From: Asterias rubens
Lineage: Eukaryota; Echinodermata; Asteroidea; Forcipulatida; Asteriidae
Assembly: GCF_902459465.1 (NCBI RefSeq)
Contig: NC_047073.1
Location: 7,627,036-7,691,035, forward strand
DNA length: 64,000 bases
Direction: 5' to 3'
Below, one piece after another: positions 11,331 to 25,400 of this stretch. The notes under the pieces are model-generated. The model was not told the DNA's origin. It worked only from the letters and a program-made list of their open reading frames with translations, and searched no databases. The translations under genes and the position numbers were made by a program. Position 1 is the first letter of the stretch; each line of letters begins with the position of its first letter.

Positions 11331-13960
11331 GACCAGTTTGCAATTCTCTTTGCAGCGATGTTATGAGAAGAAAGGGGTTGTCTGGACACCTGTATAATTT
11401 GTCAACATTTTGAGAGACATTGATTATCAGAAGCAATTTTTTTTTTTGTGACAGAACAGGGCTTGAATTTGGGGGGAAAATACGCAAGACCGCAGGACTT
11501 GTAGCTCAAAGTTTTTACTGGACTGACTGACATATTTTATTTACAAGACCATAATCAAAATTAAAGGGAATATAAGCGAAGTGAGAACACGGTTGTATCA
11601 TCAGTTTATGGCCTATACTTGGCAAGGTTGAAAGATATTTGTGAGACTCAATCTCAACATTTGAACATTTGTTCCAAGTCAAAGATGTTGATTTTAGAAG
11701 AAGAAGAAAAAAACAAGATCACCGGGCTTGTCCTGTCTTGAGTTTACTGTCCTGACACTGAAATCATTTGCCTCTGGCAAGTGGTCCAGTGTGACATTCG
11801 AGTCCTGCAGTACGAATGGCCTCATTTGTGTGGTTTCTCCTGTTGATTTTGGTATCTACATGTATGGTGAAGTCCACATGTGATGTTTTCAACATATTGT
11901 GTGGTTTATCACCGAGTGCACTTCCTGCATCACGCTATATGTGGCCAAAATTGACAGGATGATCATACTATGTAAATGAGGCCTAACTTAAAAAAACCTT
12001 CCTTTTTCCTGCTTCTACGCCTAAAAAGATAAAAATGAATACCTGGTTTCACACCAGCCACGGACAACAATTCTTTTAATTACTAACACAATGGAAGATG
12101 GTGCTGTATTCACCTCCGTTGCTGTTTGATTGCTTGGGAGTATTTCTATTTTAAAGTAGATGAGAAGATATCCCCTCCCCCCTCTAAAAAAAACCCTAAG
12201 AAACTTAACATTGCTGTTATAACAATTTTGTCATTTGTCGACACGTTTTTTAAATCTTTTGCAATAGCATTTTCTGTTTGTACCCTGCAATGCTTTTGGG
12301 AGTCCCAGGAAATGGATTTTTTTTTATTGACAGTTCATTTCTCTCTAGTAAACATAACACATGTTTCCGTGTAGCAAACAAAAGTACATACTCAGTTGCC
12401 AGTATTTCAGCAAGTGTCAAAGGTACAGCTTATTTTGCATTTTTTAAAATTTCTTTCTTTCTTTCTTGCATTGTTGCTACATATCAGAAGTCAGTGTGTG
12501 CTCTTCAGAAACAAATATTGATTTATTTAGTGTACAGATTATTCGCTTGTTGCATAAAAAGGAGATCTTCAATTGGAAAATAATAACAATAATTCTCAGG
12601 AAACTTAGGTGGTTACAGAAATGAGGAAGAAAAGGAATAAACAAATAATAAACTAGGCACTAGATTTTCAAGGGAGGATACAATACGGCTGCAAAATTAT
12701 CAAACTAAAATTGGCTAACCTAGTTGTTTGTGAAATCAGTGGTAGCCCACCTGGGCCCATTTTTATAAAGCTGTTCAGCTGAAACTACCGCTTGACAAAT
12801 TTCTTTGCTAAGCAAAAATTGCGTTGGGCACCAGTCACAACAATGTAAGATTAATGTAGTTTTTACTGGTAACTTGTTCAGTTAAGCAATAGTTTACTGT
12901 GCTTAGCAAGTTTTTGTGCTTACAGGCTTTATGAAATTGGGCCCTTGTATTTAAAAAAAATATCCCTCTCTGAAGTCCAGATGTTTTACATCAACGCTTC
13001 ACAAAAAAACCTTTGTAAAATGTACCCTATAGTACACAGACTTAAGTTGTACGTTGATATTTTATTTTTGTCATGAAAGACAGAAGTCAGAAGTGTGTCC
13101 TCCCTTGTCAGACTGAGACTTTGCGCCTTCCGAGGTTTGTGGGAGACCGCTTGGTGACAGAATTATGAAGAGAACGAAACAGTGTTGTATCCTTCTTCAA
13201 CAATAATCTTCGATTTGGCACATCGAGTGTGCTGATTTGTAAACAGAATCTTTCACAAACATTACTTTCCCACGGGCTAGGACGACTATCGGTCAAGTTT
13301 GCAGCCATTAATATACAAACAAAGAGCCATCTAGTTAGATGATTTTAGTTTATTCAATGGAAGAACCCAGAAATAGTGTTGAGCAGAATATTAGTGTTTT
13401 GTTGTTGCTATTCTCTTATTATTTGTTATTGTCACTGTAAATCAAAGAAAATCCACAGAAAAACATATTTTGTATTCAAATAAATAATATTTAAATTTTG
13501 CTTCCAAAAAAAAAGATTAAAAGATAAAACAAATGTAAGTCCGTAATTGAGTTGTTATATAAACCAATACTACATAAAAATGTTGTTTTAATTTTCATTT
13601 ACCTCCAAGATAGTTTTTTTCTTGTTTTTAAAACTAATTTGGGTTTTGTTTTTCAACGCATATCTTGTTGGGCACTTCCAACATTGTTATTGGTTATAGC
13701 ATTATTCATTTTTGGCTTGTGTATATTTTTTGCCGAGTTGGCAAATATTTGAGGGGTTTTGGTATTTTGTTGTGTGAGCGCAAAATCTGTACAGTTTCCT
13801 ATAAAAAAAAAAGAGCGAGAGCGAGAGAAAAAGGTCTCAAAATGACAAAAAAATAGACTCTGCATTTGCAGGTGTTTGTGTACAGTGTAATAACCTTTGC
13901 AATGATTTATAAGTTTGCCCATCAGACGGATTATTATTATAATATGACAATAAAACGATT
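11331..13960 (+). other. Vasculin 3'UTR and downstream intergenic DNA
   Basis: An AATAAA signal at 12636-12641 could end the transcript, with others near 13475 and 13950. A MITE of the gggcccat...aaattgggccc family spans about 12752-12953. No convincing gene is seen; a 66-codon minus-strand ORF (13108-13308) is discussed in the findings. Confidence 0.5.
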
Positions 13961-16438
13961 TTGCTACTTGAGCTTTTTTCCTCTCCACCGTCTCCAAGTG
14001 ACAAGTAAATTACTTGTGTCGTCTATTTTGCGTAGTGTCCTCGGTCAGTGATGTTAGGTCTAGGCCATTTGCGCGTTAGATTTCAATATTGATTGGTACA
14101 ATGACTTTTGCTTGACCACGAGTTACCACTTAAATTTGAAATCTTCAGACTATTTCACACGATTAGGGGCAAGCTTTTGCCTAGTTATGTAAGAGACGGT
14201 GAATTGATGTATATGGTACCAGGGTTTGCTCATCTGGAGGTTGCTATGCAAAAGCTTACCCCGAACAGTTTGACATAGCAAATAAATGTACATTGTAATT
14301 GGTACATTGTCACTAAGAAAGTCATTATACCAGACATTCAAATCTACAATCCTGGCCATATCTCGTTGGGCCCCCCTGTCCCCTTTCAATGTTGGTTCTG
14401 ATTGCTAGTCTTCTCCATTACAGTCAACATTGAGCAGGGGGACACGGGAGAGAATGATTATTGTCAGTGGGAAGTGTACAGTGATTGGTTTTATGTAACG
14501 TTAGGAATGGGTGGCCCAAGCATTTTGGCCAGGATTGTAACTTGCTTATTGTCCCCAGATCTCCCTGTCTTTCATGGATGCAGATATGTCATCTGCTGTC
14601 ACAAACCCATTGTCCCTTTTAAGTAAATCAACATAAATCAGGTGACCTTGACCTCTTTTGGCTCGACTTTGCTTGGGATCCCTGAGGACAATAGCAAATT
14701 TGACGACTCTTGTGAAGATGTTTGCTCTAAGTTTGGGGAACCCGAGATAGAGAGCTAAAAGTTAGATATGTGTTCTTCCTTCCTAATGCAAAGGACCTGG
14801 CACAGAAGATGTTTTTCGAGAACAGATGTATGCTCCTTTTTAAAAGTTAGTTCTTCTTTTTCTCGACAGAGTGCTCTGTTACAAATTTAATAAAAGCAGT
14901 CGAGTGTACATTTTAATGAGGGATTTTATAGTCTTACAAAGCAAATTATAATATGTCAAGCAATTTTTTTCTAGAGAATGGATTGATGACATAAGTTGAT
15001 TACAACTTTCTACATAAAAAAATCAAGTACATATTTGCTTCTCATAGTGACTTGGTGAATGGACTCTACAGGTATCCAAAGACAAAGTAGAAAATCGTTT
15101 TTTTTTTTTTTAATTAAACTTAAACAAGAGGAGTTTTACAAACTGAAAGCTTGTTAATTATAAAATTCGTCCCAGTTCCTCCAGCACAAACACAGTCGCA
15201 AGAATAAATAATGACATACAATGAAAATAATTATTTCTATGTCTATGGCTGACTGAGTGAAATAGTAAGATATTCCATTTAAAGACTACAAATTTCCACC
15301 ACTTGCTTCGATGCTTCTCTTGCCCTCTATCGAAACTAATGCATTAAAATTTCTCACAAAGCCAAACCGTTTTTCATTGTTCACAAAAAAGGATCACATG
15401 TTGGCTGTATAGTGGTTTATTAAAAACTGCAGGATTAGTTTCTCACAAAGCATAAGTTCGTTTGCTTTTCACAAAAAAGGAGACTACATAAATCACATGG
15501 CGTCTTTAGTGGTTCAATATTGGAAACTTAGGGGATTAGGCTAGTTTCTCACAAAGCAAAATCTCTTTTTTTTTACTAAAAAGGGGACCACTAAATCACA
15601 TGTTGGTTGTATCATGGGAATTCTACCTCCATGGTTGTATACATAATTGAAAACTAGAGGCAGTCCCTACAAAGCAAAGCAGTTTGAAAAAAAAAATTGA
15701 AAAAAAAAAGATCATATGCTGGTTTTATAGTGGTTTAAAACTAGGGGAAAGGAAAACCCTTACGTTTTTCATTTTTCACAAAAAGGGACCACATAATCAC
15801 ACTTGTTTATTGAAAAAAATAGAGGATTAGTTTCATTCAGAACCTTCAGAAATGTATACTGTGAAGACGGCGCCTGGAGGGGGCTTTCTAAACATTGTTT
15901 GTCATGCTTGCTACACCTTAAGCTTTTGGGGTCAGGTTGTCTGGAATTGAAGTACTAAAAGTCTGTATCTCTTTCATGGTCTCTTTTTGGTATTTATTGT
16001 GTATGGGTGAGAAATTGTAGCAATCTTTATTTACTGTTGGTTAAGTTTCCTCATGTGTCACATTGAGGTGGTCAATGTTGGATGGAGCTAAAAAAATAGT
16101 GATTATGCTTCTCCACACAAATATAGCATCCCTTCAATTTTTCTTCTATGCCCGTGTTATCTTGTTTGGTTTGGATTTCCCGTACATTAAACAGTCGTCG
16201 GGGTGCTCACGACGGAATTAACTGTTCCCTCATGAGGTTTTACGCGAACGTCTACGCTATAAGCGTCGGTTACCAGCCGTTTCGTAAGTGGACCCAGTGA
16301 CCCCAAATTGACCCTACACACATGTCGACTGCTAGCTAACCACACCACCAGCAGATCACCGTGCACTCGTCTCATATTTGGTCATTTTTGTGGTTGTAGA
16401 TTCACTCCGTTGAGCAAAATTTCACCAAAGTGTCGACA
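13961..16438. other. Intergenic DNA and UROD promoter region
   Basis: No gene is seen. Bases 15345-15830 hold a degenerate tandem repeat. The last few hundred bases before 16439 should contain the UROD promoter and 5'UTR. TGACCC half-sites occur near 16300 but have no proven role, and no clear TATA box is seen. Confidence 0.45.
15345..15830. repeat. Degenerate ~100-bp tandem repeat
   Basis: About five diverged units start near 15349, 15439, 15545, 15664 and 15767. Each holds tttctcacaaagc (or a variant), a ttcacaaaaaagg tract, atcacatgttggttgtat and a ggattag-like end. Confidence 0.75.
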
Positions 16439-19400
16439 ATGACCTCCAGAAAGAAGGAAGAGGTAAGCATGAAATATAATGTTCCCTAATTATTGCGTAC
16501 AGTTGATTTATCTTCCCCTAGTTTACACGGAAGTTGCAAATTATGCAAACAACACCTTCGACAACCGACATCATGCATAATGCATGTCGACACGCCTCGT
16601 TTTTTGTCGACATGCGCAGTTGATCGATCTTTGTTCTCCCATGGAGCAATAAACTAGATTTATTGCTCCATGATAAGACTCCTTCCGCTCTGAAGAGGAA
16701 GCATATTATTCTTCGGCAATCTTTTCACCTTTTGCTTTTCTGCTGAGTAGCTAGAAACACACGTAACCTTTTGTTTGTCGACTTTCGGTGGAGACAAGTT
16801 CAAGTTGCGGTTGGTCTGCCGACCCACTTGGGTACAGGTCAATAGTGATACATGTACCACCAGCACACCAACTCGTTCGACACTTTCGTTTCATTTCTGC
16901 ATGCTGCCTCAGCTCTACTCCACAAATACACCACAAGATCCAGCTAGGGAAAACTCGGACAATCATTCATAGTGAATGTCTAAAACAACACTTCCTTCAA
17001 AATCAAAGTTGAACTTCACTCAGCTACTGCCTGGTCTGGTGCCCATGGGCTTGGTGTTTGTTTTGCTATCATTATCAACTACTTTGTTGATGTAAAACTT
17101 GTATATGAACCAATGTTTTCTGCTGAACAGTTGTTGTTTCCTGCTGGCAAAGGGATTGAACTTCAAGAAAGAGACACAAGAACATTTTATAATATGGACT
17201 TGTATTGGAAGATTTTCTTTTCTCATTGTCTTTTTAATTTTTTGATGCAGAGTGATTATTTGGCCAGAGGGTTAATTCCTTTTGACATTGTCTTGCAATT
17301 TGACATTGCAAGACAGTGATTTGACTTTGAGACATTTTAGCTATAGCAGTTGAAGGCCATCCAACTTTCATCAATAAACTTCTTACTTGGATGCGCAAAA
17401 TCTTCTCAATACAGCAATGGATTCGGAAGATCAGAAACCATCAGCGGATGAACTTCAAAGATACATTGATCAATCAGGTGCAGAAGACAGCAACGCTTTA
17501 GATAATAATAAATATCATCCAGAAACATCCATTTCAGATGAATTGGACTCGCCAGATTTGGAGCCTTGTATCGACACCACAGATCATTTTGGTGTTAACT
17601 CAAACACAAGTGCTGATCTGAGTTATGACTTGGATAACGAGAGAACGCAATCTCTGTCTAACATTGTCTCAGTTATTGCCTTGAAGCGGGGAACTGGAAA
17701 GGGTTACGTTATCCAAGATTATGTCTTCATCAGGGATCGAACCAGAAACGGTAACATGTACCTCAAGTGTCGGAATCGTTCTTGTAAGGCACGGGCGATT
17801 ATCAGCCGTTTAAACCAAGTTTCCCTTGCTGGATCTAGGCATGATCCCCTCTGCCATCCATCAGGCCCCGTCAAAAGTTGTTCATACCCTCGGCAGAAAC
17901 TTCCATGCCCTGAAGAAATCACTAGCCCTGCGTTTCCAACTGAGCCGGGGTCGCTAAATTTGACTGAAGTGTCGGCTGCAGAGTATCAGGAACTTGAAGA
18001 AATTCAACGAGCAAATTATCATCAACCGAGGTCAAGCGTCTCTTTTGGGCAATCTAGTGCTGTGTTCCAAAATCAAGAAACTTCCAACGCTGGATGTAGC
18101 AACATCAACGGTAATGGTTTGGTACAAAATACATCGCTGTATCATCAACAGTCGGCATCAAAGGGGACGTCGTCTGCTGTTCCTGCCTCACTTTCACAGC
18201 AATTGTCTTCAACACCAATTTATCCAAGTATGACTTGGAAGAGAAACGCAAGTCTTGAGGACACAAACGTAGCGAGTACAACTTGTCCTTACCCAGTGAG
18301 GTTGAATTCTGTTGGAGGAGAATCCCTTAGGCTCCCTGCTACGAGGACGCATACTCAGCACACTCAGAGCCACTCACAGTCAATTCAGGCCATCCTCAGA
18401 TCATTCAGAGACATTCGCCAAACTGTTTCTCATCTAAAAACTCAACAGGTTAGAACAAGGACGTCTTAACCAAACTCCTTTTTCAAAAGAAGGACTCCAA
18501 GGTCAAGTTCAGGGCCCAATTTCTAAAGTAGCTAAGTCCCCAAAAAGTATGCTTACCAGAATATGGTTACCAGACAAAATATTGTGACATGGACTATTCG
18601 TAACCAGTCTACCCTGCTCATTATGCTAAAATGTTTACTGCTTTTTAAGCTATGAAAATGTGCATAGTTTTGTGCTGCACTCATTTTCCAATAGACATAA
18701 TTTACTCTTTCACAGAGCGAAATTTAAAACATGACATATAATCAGACAATCCCTGTGCAAAAACCTTTTGGATTAAAACAACAAAAATGAATACAAAAAG
18801 GGAATCAAACTTAGCATTTTACAAAGTCTAAAAGATGAGGTTAGAGACTTTAGGAGATCAATGAGCATGATTTCTTCACATCATCAGAAGAAACTAACAC
18901 TTATTTCATTCAGCTTATATTTTGTATTAGACTTTCTATTGAAAAAATTATTGGATCATGAAACTGAAATTTGTTGAGCCACTTTTATTCAGTCATTACA
19001 AAATAAAATAGTATCTTATTAACTCGAATGAGATTTCCGTTTGGTAAAAACTGATAAAACAAATTGTGGCAGGATTAAATGGATCAGATTTTCTTCTAGG
19101 GTTTCACAAAACGGAGCTTGCATCGGAGCTAGCATTAAAAAGTAGTCTTTATGGAAACTTTTACTTCAGCCTTTAAAATTTGCCTACAAAACTTACCTCA
19201 ATCCTATAATATCCTCCTCTCCTATGTATGTCATTCATTGCTAACATATTTAGCCTTGGATAAGATTGGAATTCCTGACCTAGTACTAAGCAATTGTTTA
19301 TTGGTCCTACAGACCTCAGTCCTCCTGAAGGTTTTGTGTGGCGGAATGTTAAGTAAAACATTTTTGTCTTTTTGTTTCTTTCAGAATTTCCCAGCTCTCA

Positions 19401-22400
19401 AGAACGACCTCATTGTGCGAGCAGCGAGAGGAGACAGAACTGAGAGAGTACCAGTGTGGGTTATGAGACAGGCTGGCCGATATCTTCCAGGTCAGTGGTC
19501 AAAAATACAGAGATGGATTGCCCATGACATTGGTTGATTTCCATCTTTGATGGCAAAAAAATGGAAAAGTGTTTGCGCCAACTCTCAGCCAATTATAGGC
19601 CTTTATGTGTGCATGATTCATCAATGATGGCTGCCAATTCAGGGGGTCTATTTTACAAAAAATGTTGTCCAAATTCTGCAATCTGGGCAAAAATTGCAAA
19701 TATTGAAACAATTTTTTTGTGTCCGCATTTGAAACCATTCAACTATGGGATTATAATGTTAAGTTTCAAAGGTACCGCTTTTATCATGACTTTGTTTTGG
19801 TATGTATTTCTTGTAAGTTGGGCTGATTGTCTAAGCCAAACAAAATATGTTTTGGGCGGTTTTAGTTTCATTTCCTGGCATCTCTGTATTATTCAAACTC
19901 ATCTTTTTATTAGGGGATCAGGTTGATTTAGTGGTTTCTTTACCTGCCTGTTACCTCAGTGGACCCCAGTTCAAACCTTACCACAGACCTGCAGACCATG
20001 CAGGTTGGTTTTCAGTCCCTACCTGATAGTGTGTGTTTTCCCCATTTGGGTTTTTTCCTCCCACATCTAATCTATCCTGTTATCAGCGCTAACTCTGCTG
20101 TTGGGTGTGTAATAAATACTTATAAATAAATAAATAAATAAACAAATAAATGTGAATAAATAATTGTATTTTCTTGCAGAGTTCCAAGCCTGTAGGAGGG
20201 AGCACGATTTCTTTGAAATATGCCAGACACCTGAATTAGCTTGTGAAGTTACATTACAGGTAAATGAGTAGGGTTTGTTTGTGTCAATCAATAGTGCTTA
20301 ATGGTACCTTTTGTTTTCATCAACAATTGTAAGTTTTCTTAGAATTATTGATATCATTTCACTTCTGTCTAAATAATTTTCTAATTCAGGGTTAAACAAA
20401 GAAAAAATTAAAACTAACCCTAACCCATAGCTCAACTAACGTTTTTCATAATATTACATTTTTACTTGACAATATTTTGTTCATTCCTCCATAGCCCATC
20501 AGACGTTTTGAGCTGGATGCAGCCATCATATTCTCAGACATTCTTGTTATACCTCAAGTGCTGGGGATCCAAGTTGAAATGATCTCGGGAAAGGTGAGTT
20601 CAGAGGTTAACACTTGGGAAAAAAAAACTAGCTCCGTTCTGTACAGGAGCCCAAGACCCATTAAAATCAGTTAGGTTGTTCTGTTGTCATTCTGTTTTGT
20701 TCTGTACTGAGACCCAAGACACATCAAAATCAGTTTGTTTGTTCTGTTATCATTCTGTTCTTTACTGGGAGCAAAGACCCATCAAAATCAGATAGCTTGT
20801 TCTGTTATCATTCTGTTCTGTTTTGTACTGTACTGGGAGCAAAGACCCATAAAAAATAATTAGCTTGTTCTGTTATCATTCTGTTCCGTTCTGTACTGGG
20901 ACCAAAGACCAATCAAAATTAGTTATGTTTTGTTCTGTTGCCATTCTGTTCCATTCTTTACTGGGACACAAGACCCATCAAAATCAGGTAGCTTGCTCTG
21001 TAATCATTATGTTCTGTTTTGTACTGTACTGGGAGCAAAGACCCCATTAGCTTGTTCTGTTATCATTCTGTTCCGTTCTGTACTGTTTTGTTCTGTTGTC
21101 ATTCTGTTCCATTCTTTACTGGGACACAAGACCCATCAAAATCAGGCAGCTTGAGTTGTTATCATTCTGTTCTTTACCGGGACACAAGGTCTATCAAAAT
21201 CAGATAGCTTCTTCTGGTGTCATTCTGTTCCATTCTTTACTAGGACCCAAACCCATCAAAAAACGGTTCAAAAAACAAAGGTGTAGGCCTACTTTCCCTT
21301 TAACCAATGTTTAAAACTGTGTACAATTAACTTTTTATTTTTGTGTACAGGGGTTGGTATTTGACAACCTGCTGACCTCCCCTTCAGATCTAGAGAGGTT
21401 GAATAGTGATGTTGATGTTGCAGAGGCCTTGAGTTACGTCTTTGATGCAATAACGTTGACGCGCCATCGACTACAGGGCAAAGTACCCCTCATTGGCTTC
21501 TCTGGAGCACCGGTATGTCTTGAAGATGAAGTTTTACTAAGGGAATCAATGTGTGGTGAAGAGGTTTCAACTAGTAGTTTAATCCCAACGAGGCCTGGTT
21601 CTTGACAATTTTACCGAGACGTAGTCGAGGTAAACTATAAAGAACCAGGCCTCGGCGGGTTTAAACCACTAGTTGAAAACCGATTCAACACACTTTGATT
21701 CCCATTCATAAATACCTTTTTGGTCAAAAACATCATCACTTTTTGGTCAAAAAGTAAAATAAATGCAAAAATTATAATTGTTAAATTAAAACTCCTTATA
21801 AGGGAATGCTGTGCGCGTCGGGCGTATCGCATGATGTGGCACAACTATTTCAGCCGTTGCTCTCGACGAATAGGAATGAAGAAACTGTCTTAAAAGAACA
21901 GGTGCAAGGTATCGTGTCACGCCCATGAATTAATATGTTTTACCGGTCATAAACAAAGGTTTATACACACCCACGTGACGCGCTCTCCACCAATAGGAAT
22001 AGCGAAACTGTCTGAGGTATTTATGAATAATTAATGATTGAAATTATGTAGCAAAATTTCTAATAATTTTAAATAAACAGGTAATTTATAAAGCGCCTTT
22101 AACCAGTGGGTTATTTACATAAAGTACAAAATGTGACGGATGTCGTGCTTAGTTTTGCTCAGCAGAAAAATGATAAATTCAACTGGAAGTGGTATTTTGT
22201 CAAAATAAAGCTTTTGTCACTAAAATATGTGTTGTGATGAGTGGAATATGAATAAACAATTAACTAAGGTTTAAACAAATTAGTTTCCATGTTTTTTACA
22301 AATTTGAAAATAAGCCCGACCCGAGAGGGCGCTGTTCGTGACATCAATCGAGGCGCGATGAATCGCATGCAGTGCCAACACAAGATAGTGATGCTTGGCG

Positions 22401-25400
22401 CAAGCTAAAAACATGCCCTCAAAGTTGAAACAATACCTGATTTTTTTCACATTAGGCAAATGCGCCTTTAGGTTCGTTACGTCTTTCAGGTACGTTCTTC
22501 GACTTCCCCACTAACTGGAAAAATTGTTGCGATGGCGTCATGTTTTAGAAAAGAACTTTTTTCTTCATGTCAAAATTTTTAGTGTATTCTGGATTCTGGA
22601 AGCACAACAGCTTGAAGTGTTTGCTGCACAGCGCTGGAAAAGAATTGACCCCATCTTTAGTTGTTTTGCTGCATCCAGCGACTAGGACTTGAATGTACTT
22701 GCACGTACGTGTGTTCGATGTTCGATCGAGGCAAAGTCTGCCTCGATTGACGTCACAAAAGGGGTAGGCGGCGTCACCCCCCACACAACTTTTTTCTTTT
22801 TGTTAAACATATAAATCGTTAAAAACAATTACTCAAAAAGTTATTTTAATAGTTCAGAAACATTTATACTCTAATCTTTTTCCAGGTGACTTTAAAGAAT
22901 ATTTTCTGCTGAAGCAGCTTTATGAAATTGTAGCCTGGTCTGAACATAGTCCCCGAGTTAAACTGATTTTCAGGCGAGACGAAAAGTGATATAAGATATC
23001 CATTTCCTGTTGACTATCATGGCATGTCAGTGCGAGCAGTTAAGTGCATCAGACTCAAGTTCTGGTGGCTGAGTCACTAGGGTGGAGGTTCGAATCCTGT
23101 TCATGACACTTGTGTCCTCGAGATACACACTTAACTGTGATTGCTTCTTTTCACCAAGAGATGAGTTGGTACCTGTGAGGGCAGAGATGGTTCTTGTGAT
23201 AATTTTAGCCTAGTGCACTTTGGCAGCATAGGCTGTACACTCCCCCGGGACCTGAAATGGAACAGTGACCAGGGGTAATGATATGTTGGAGCGCTTTGAC
23301 TGGTGAAGCCCTTTGGGTGTTAAAAGCTGCGATATAGAAACCGATTATTATTAACACCAGAAAAAAATTTATAACGAATCTCAATTTTCTGTTGGCTATC
23401 ATCAGTGGACGCTTATGGGCTACTGCATCGAAGGAACTGGCAACTCCATGACGTTAAGTAAAGCCAAGAAGTGGCTGTATGCACACCCTGAGCATAGCCA
23501 TAAGTTCCTGCAGCTACTCACCGACAAGACTGTGGATTACTTGGTGGGACAGGTGCTGGCAGGTGCACAGGTGAAATTGATTATTTGATACTTAAATTAC
23601 TTCTTGATTGATTAATTGATTTTTTTTTAACCCAAGTGTGCACTCAGTGTTCCAAGTATCTAATCCAACTTTTGTATTACTCTAAAAAGTCAAGTTTGGG
23701 GTCATGACCTTTTCTATACATATATCACTCTATTTTAGAGTGCATGGCTCTGGCTGCGCTCCAAATACTATACCTTAGGTTTCTCTTTTTTTAAAGCATC
23801 ATTCTGTACAGGAAGTTATTGTGAATATTATATTTGTTGACATATTATGGATTCTGCTTTTGTTTTATTTTGGTGAAATCCTCGTCCTTTTTAGATAGAG
23901 GATCCTGTGTCTCTACATTACTTCTAATGATTGATCAATAATTGTATCAGTGTGTTTTTTATTGTTGGCATAATTGAGTTATTGTTTGATTTGATTGACT
24001 GATTGATATATTGATTGATTGATTGATTGATTGATTAATGGATTTGTTCCCTTTTTAATCATTGACTCACTTCTTGACTGATCCGTCTATCATTCTAAAT
24101 CATTTATATGATTGATTGCTTGATTTGTATTTTGATTTGTACTTTTGAGTTATTGGCAATTACATTTACCTGGCAGTATTTGTACGGAGTATTTGATTAA
24201 CAGGTCGGTTGTATCATAGAGGAAGTGGTTGTATTTAATACATTGACTTCTCTTGTTGTAACTTTTTTAACATTTGGTGTATTTGTTGATATGTTTTCTG
24301 ATGTTTATTAAGGGAATCAATGTGTGGTGTAGAGGTTTTCAACTAGTGGTTTAATCCCAACGAGGCCTGGTTCTTGATATTTTACCGAGACAAAGTCGAG
24401 GCAAATTATCAAGAACCAGGCCTCGGCGGGTTAAAACCACTAGTTGAAAACCGATTCAACACACTTTGATTCCCATTCACAAATACCTTTTCGGTCAAAA
24501 ACATCATCACTTTTTTGGTCAAAAAGTAAAATAAATGCAAAAACTATAACTGTTCAATGATTTCTTTCAACACAACACCCCTCCAGCTATAAAATGGTAA
24601 AGGCATCCACCGCCCTCGGGTAAACAACTCCTTATAAGGGAATGCTGTGCACGTCGCGCGTATCGCGTGATGTGGCGCAACTGTTTCAGCCGTTGCTCTC
24701 AACCAATAGGAATGAAGAAACTGTCTTATAAGAGCAGGTGCAAGGTCGCGTATCACGCCCATGAATTAACACTTTTTACCGGTCACAAACAAAGGTTTAT
24801 ACACACCCCAGTGACGCGCTCTCCACCAATAGGAATAGCGAAACTGTCTGAGGTATTTATGAATGCTGATTAAATGTTGTATTATTTTGAGTTATATTCA
24901 TCTATTTGATTGTGGGGGTGGTTGCATAGTAACATTTACTATGTGATTGGTCAATCATTTGACTGGATGATTGAGGGTCAATTGATTGGTTGATTGATTG
25001 ATTGATTGATTTGTTGATTGATTGATTTATTTATTGATCGTTTGTTGAAAATTTTATTGACTAATAATTTCAACAGTTTGAGGTCAGATATGGTATTGAA
25101 TTATTTTACATGATCATTAATAGCATAAAAACAATGTTGATCTTCTTAATTTTTACTAGATGCTTTTCATATAATTCCTGCTTTTTAAATTGTATAGGGT
25201 ACCTCTTCTGAACAAGGTTCCGAAGCATATATGAATCTTTTCCCAATAACTAAAATAATTAGTATCTTTCTTATTTTTTTCTGTTGATAATAATTCTTTG
25301 ATATTTCTTTTTGTTTTCTTGTTTTAGCTTCTGCAAGTTTTTGACTCCAACGTTGGTGTACTAGGTCATGACCTCTTCCTGACCTTTTCCCTGCCCTACT

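Noticed and set aside
20865..21314. Four plus-strand ORFs of 60-75 codons in UROD intron 4
   Set aside because: Repetitive cysteine/phenylalanine-rich products of the CTGTT minisatellite, with no start context or homology.
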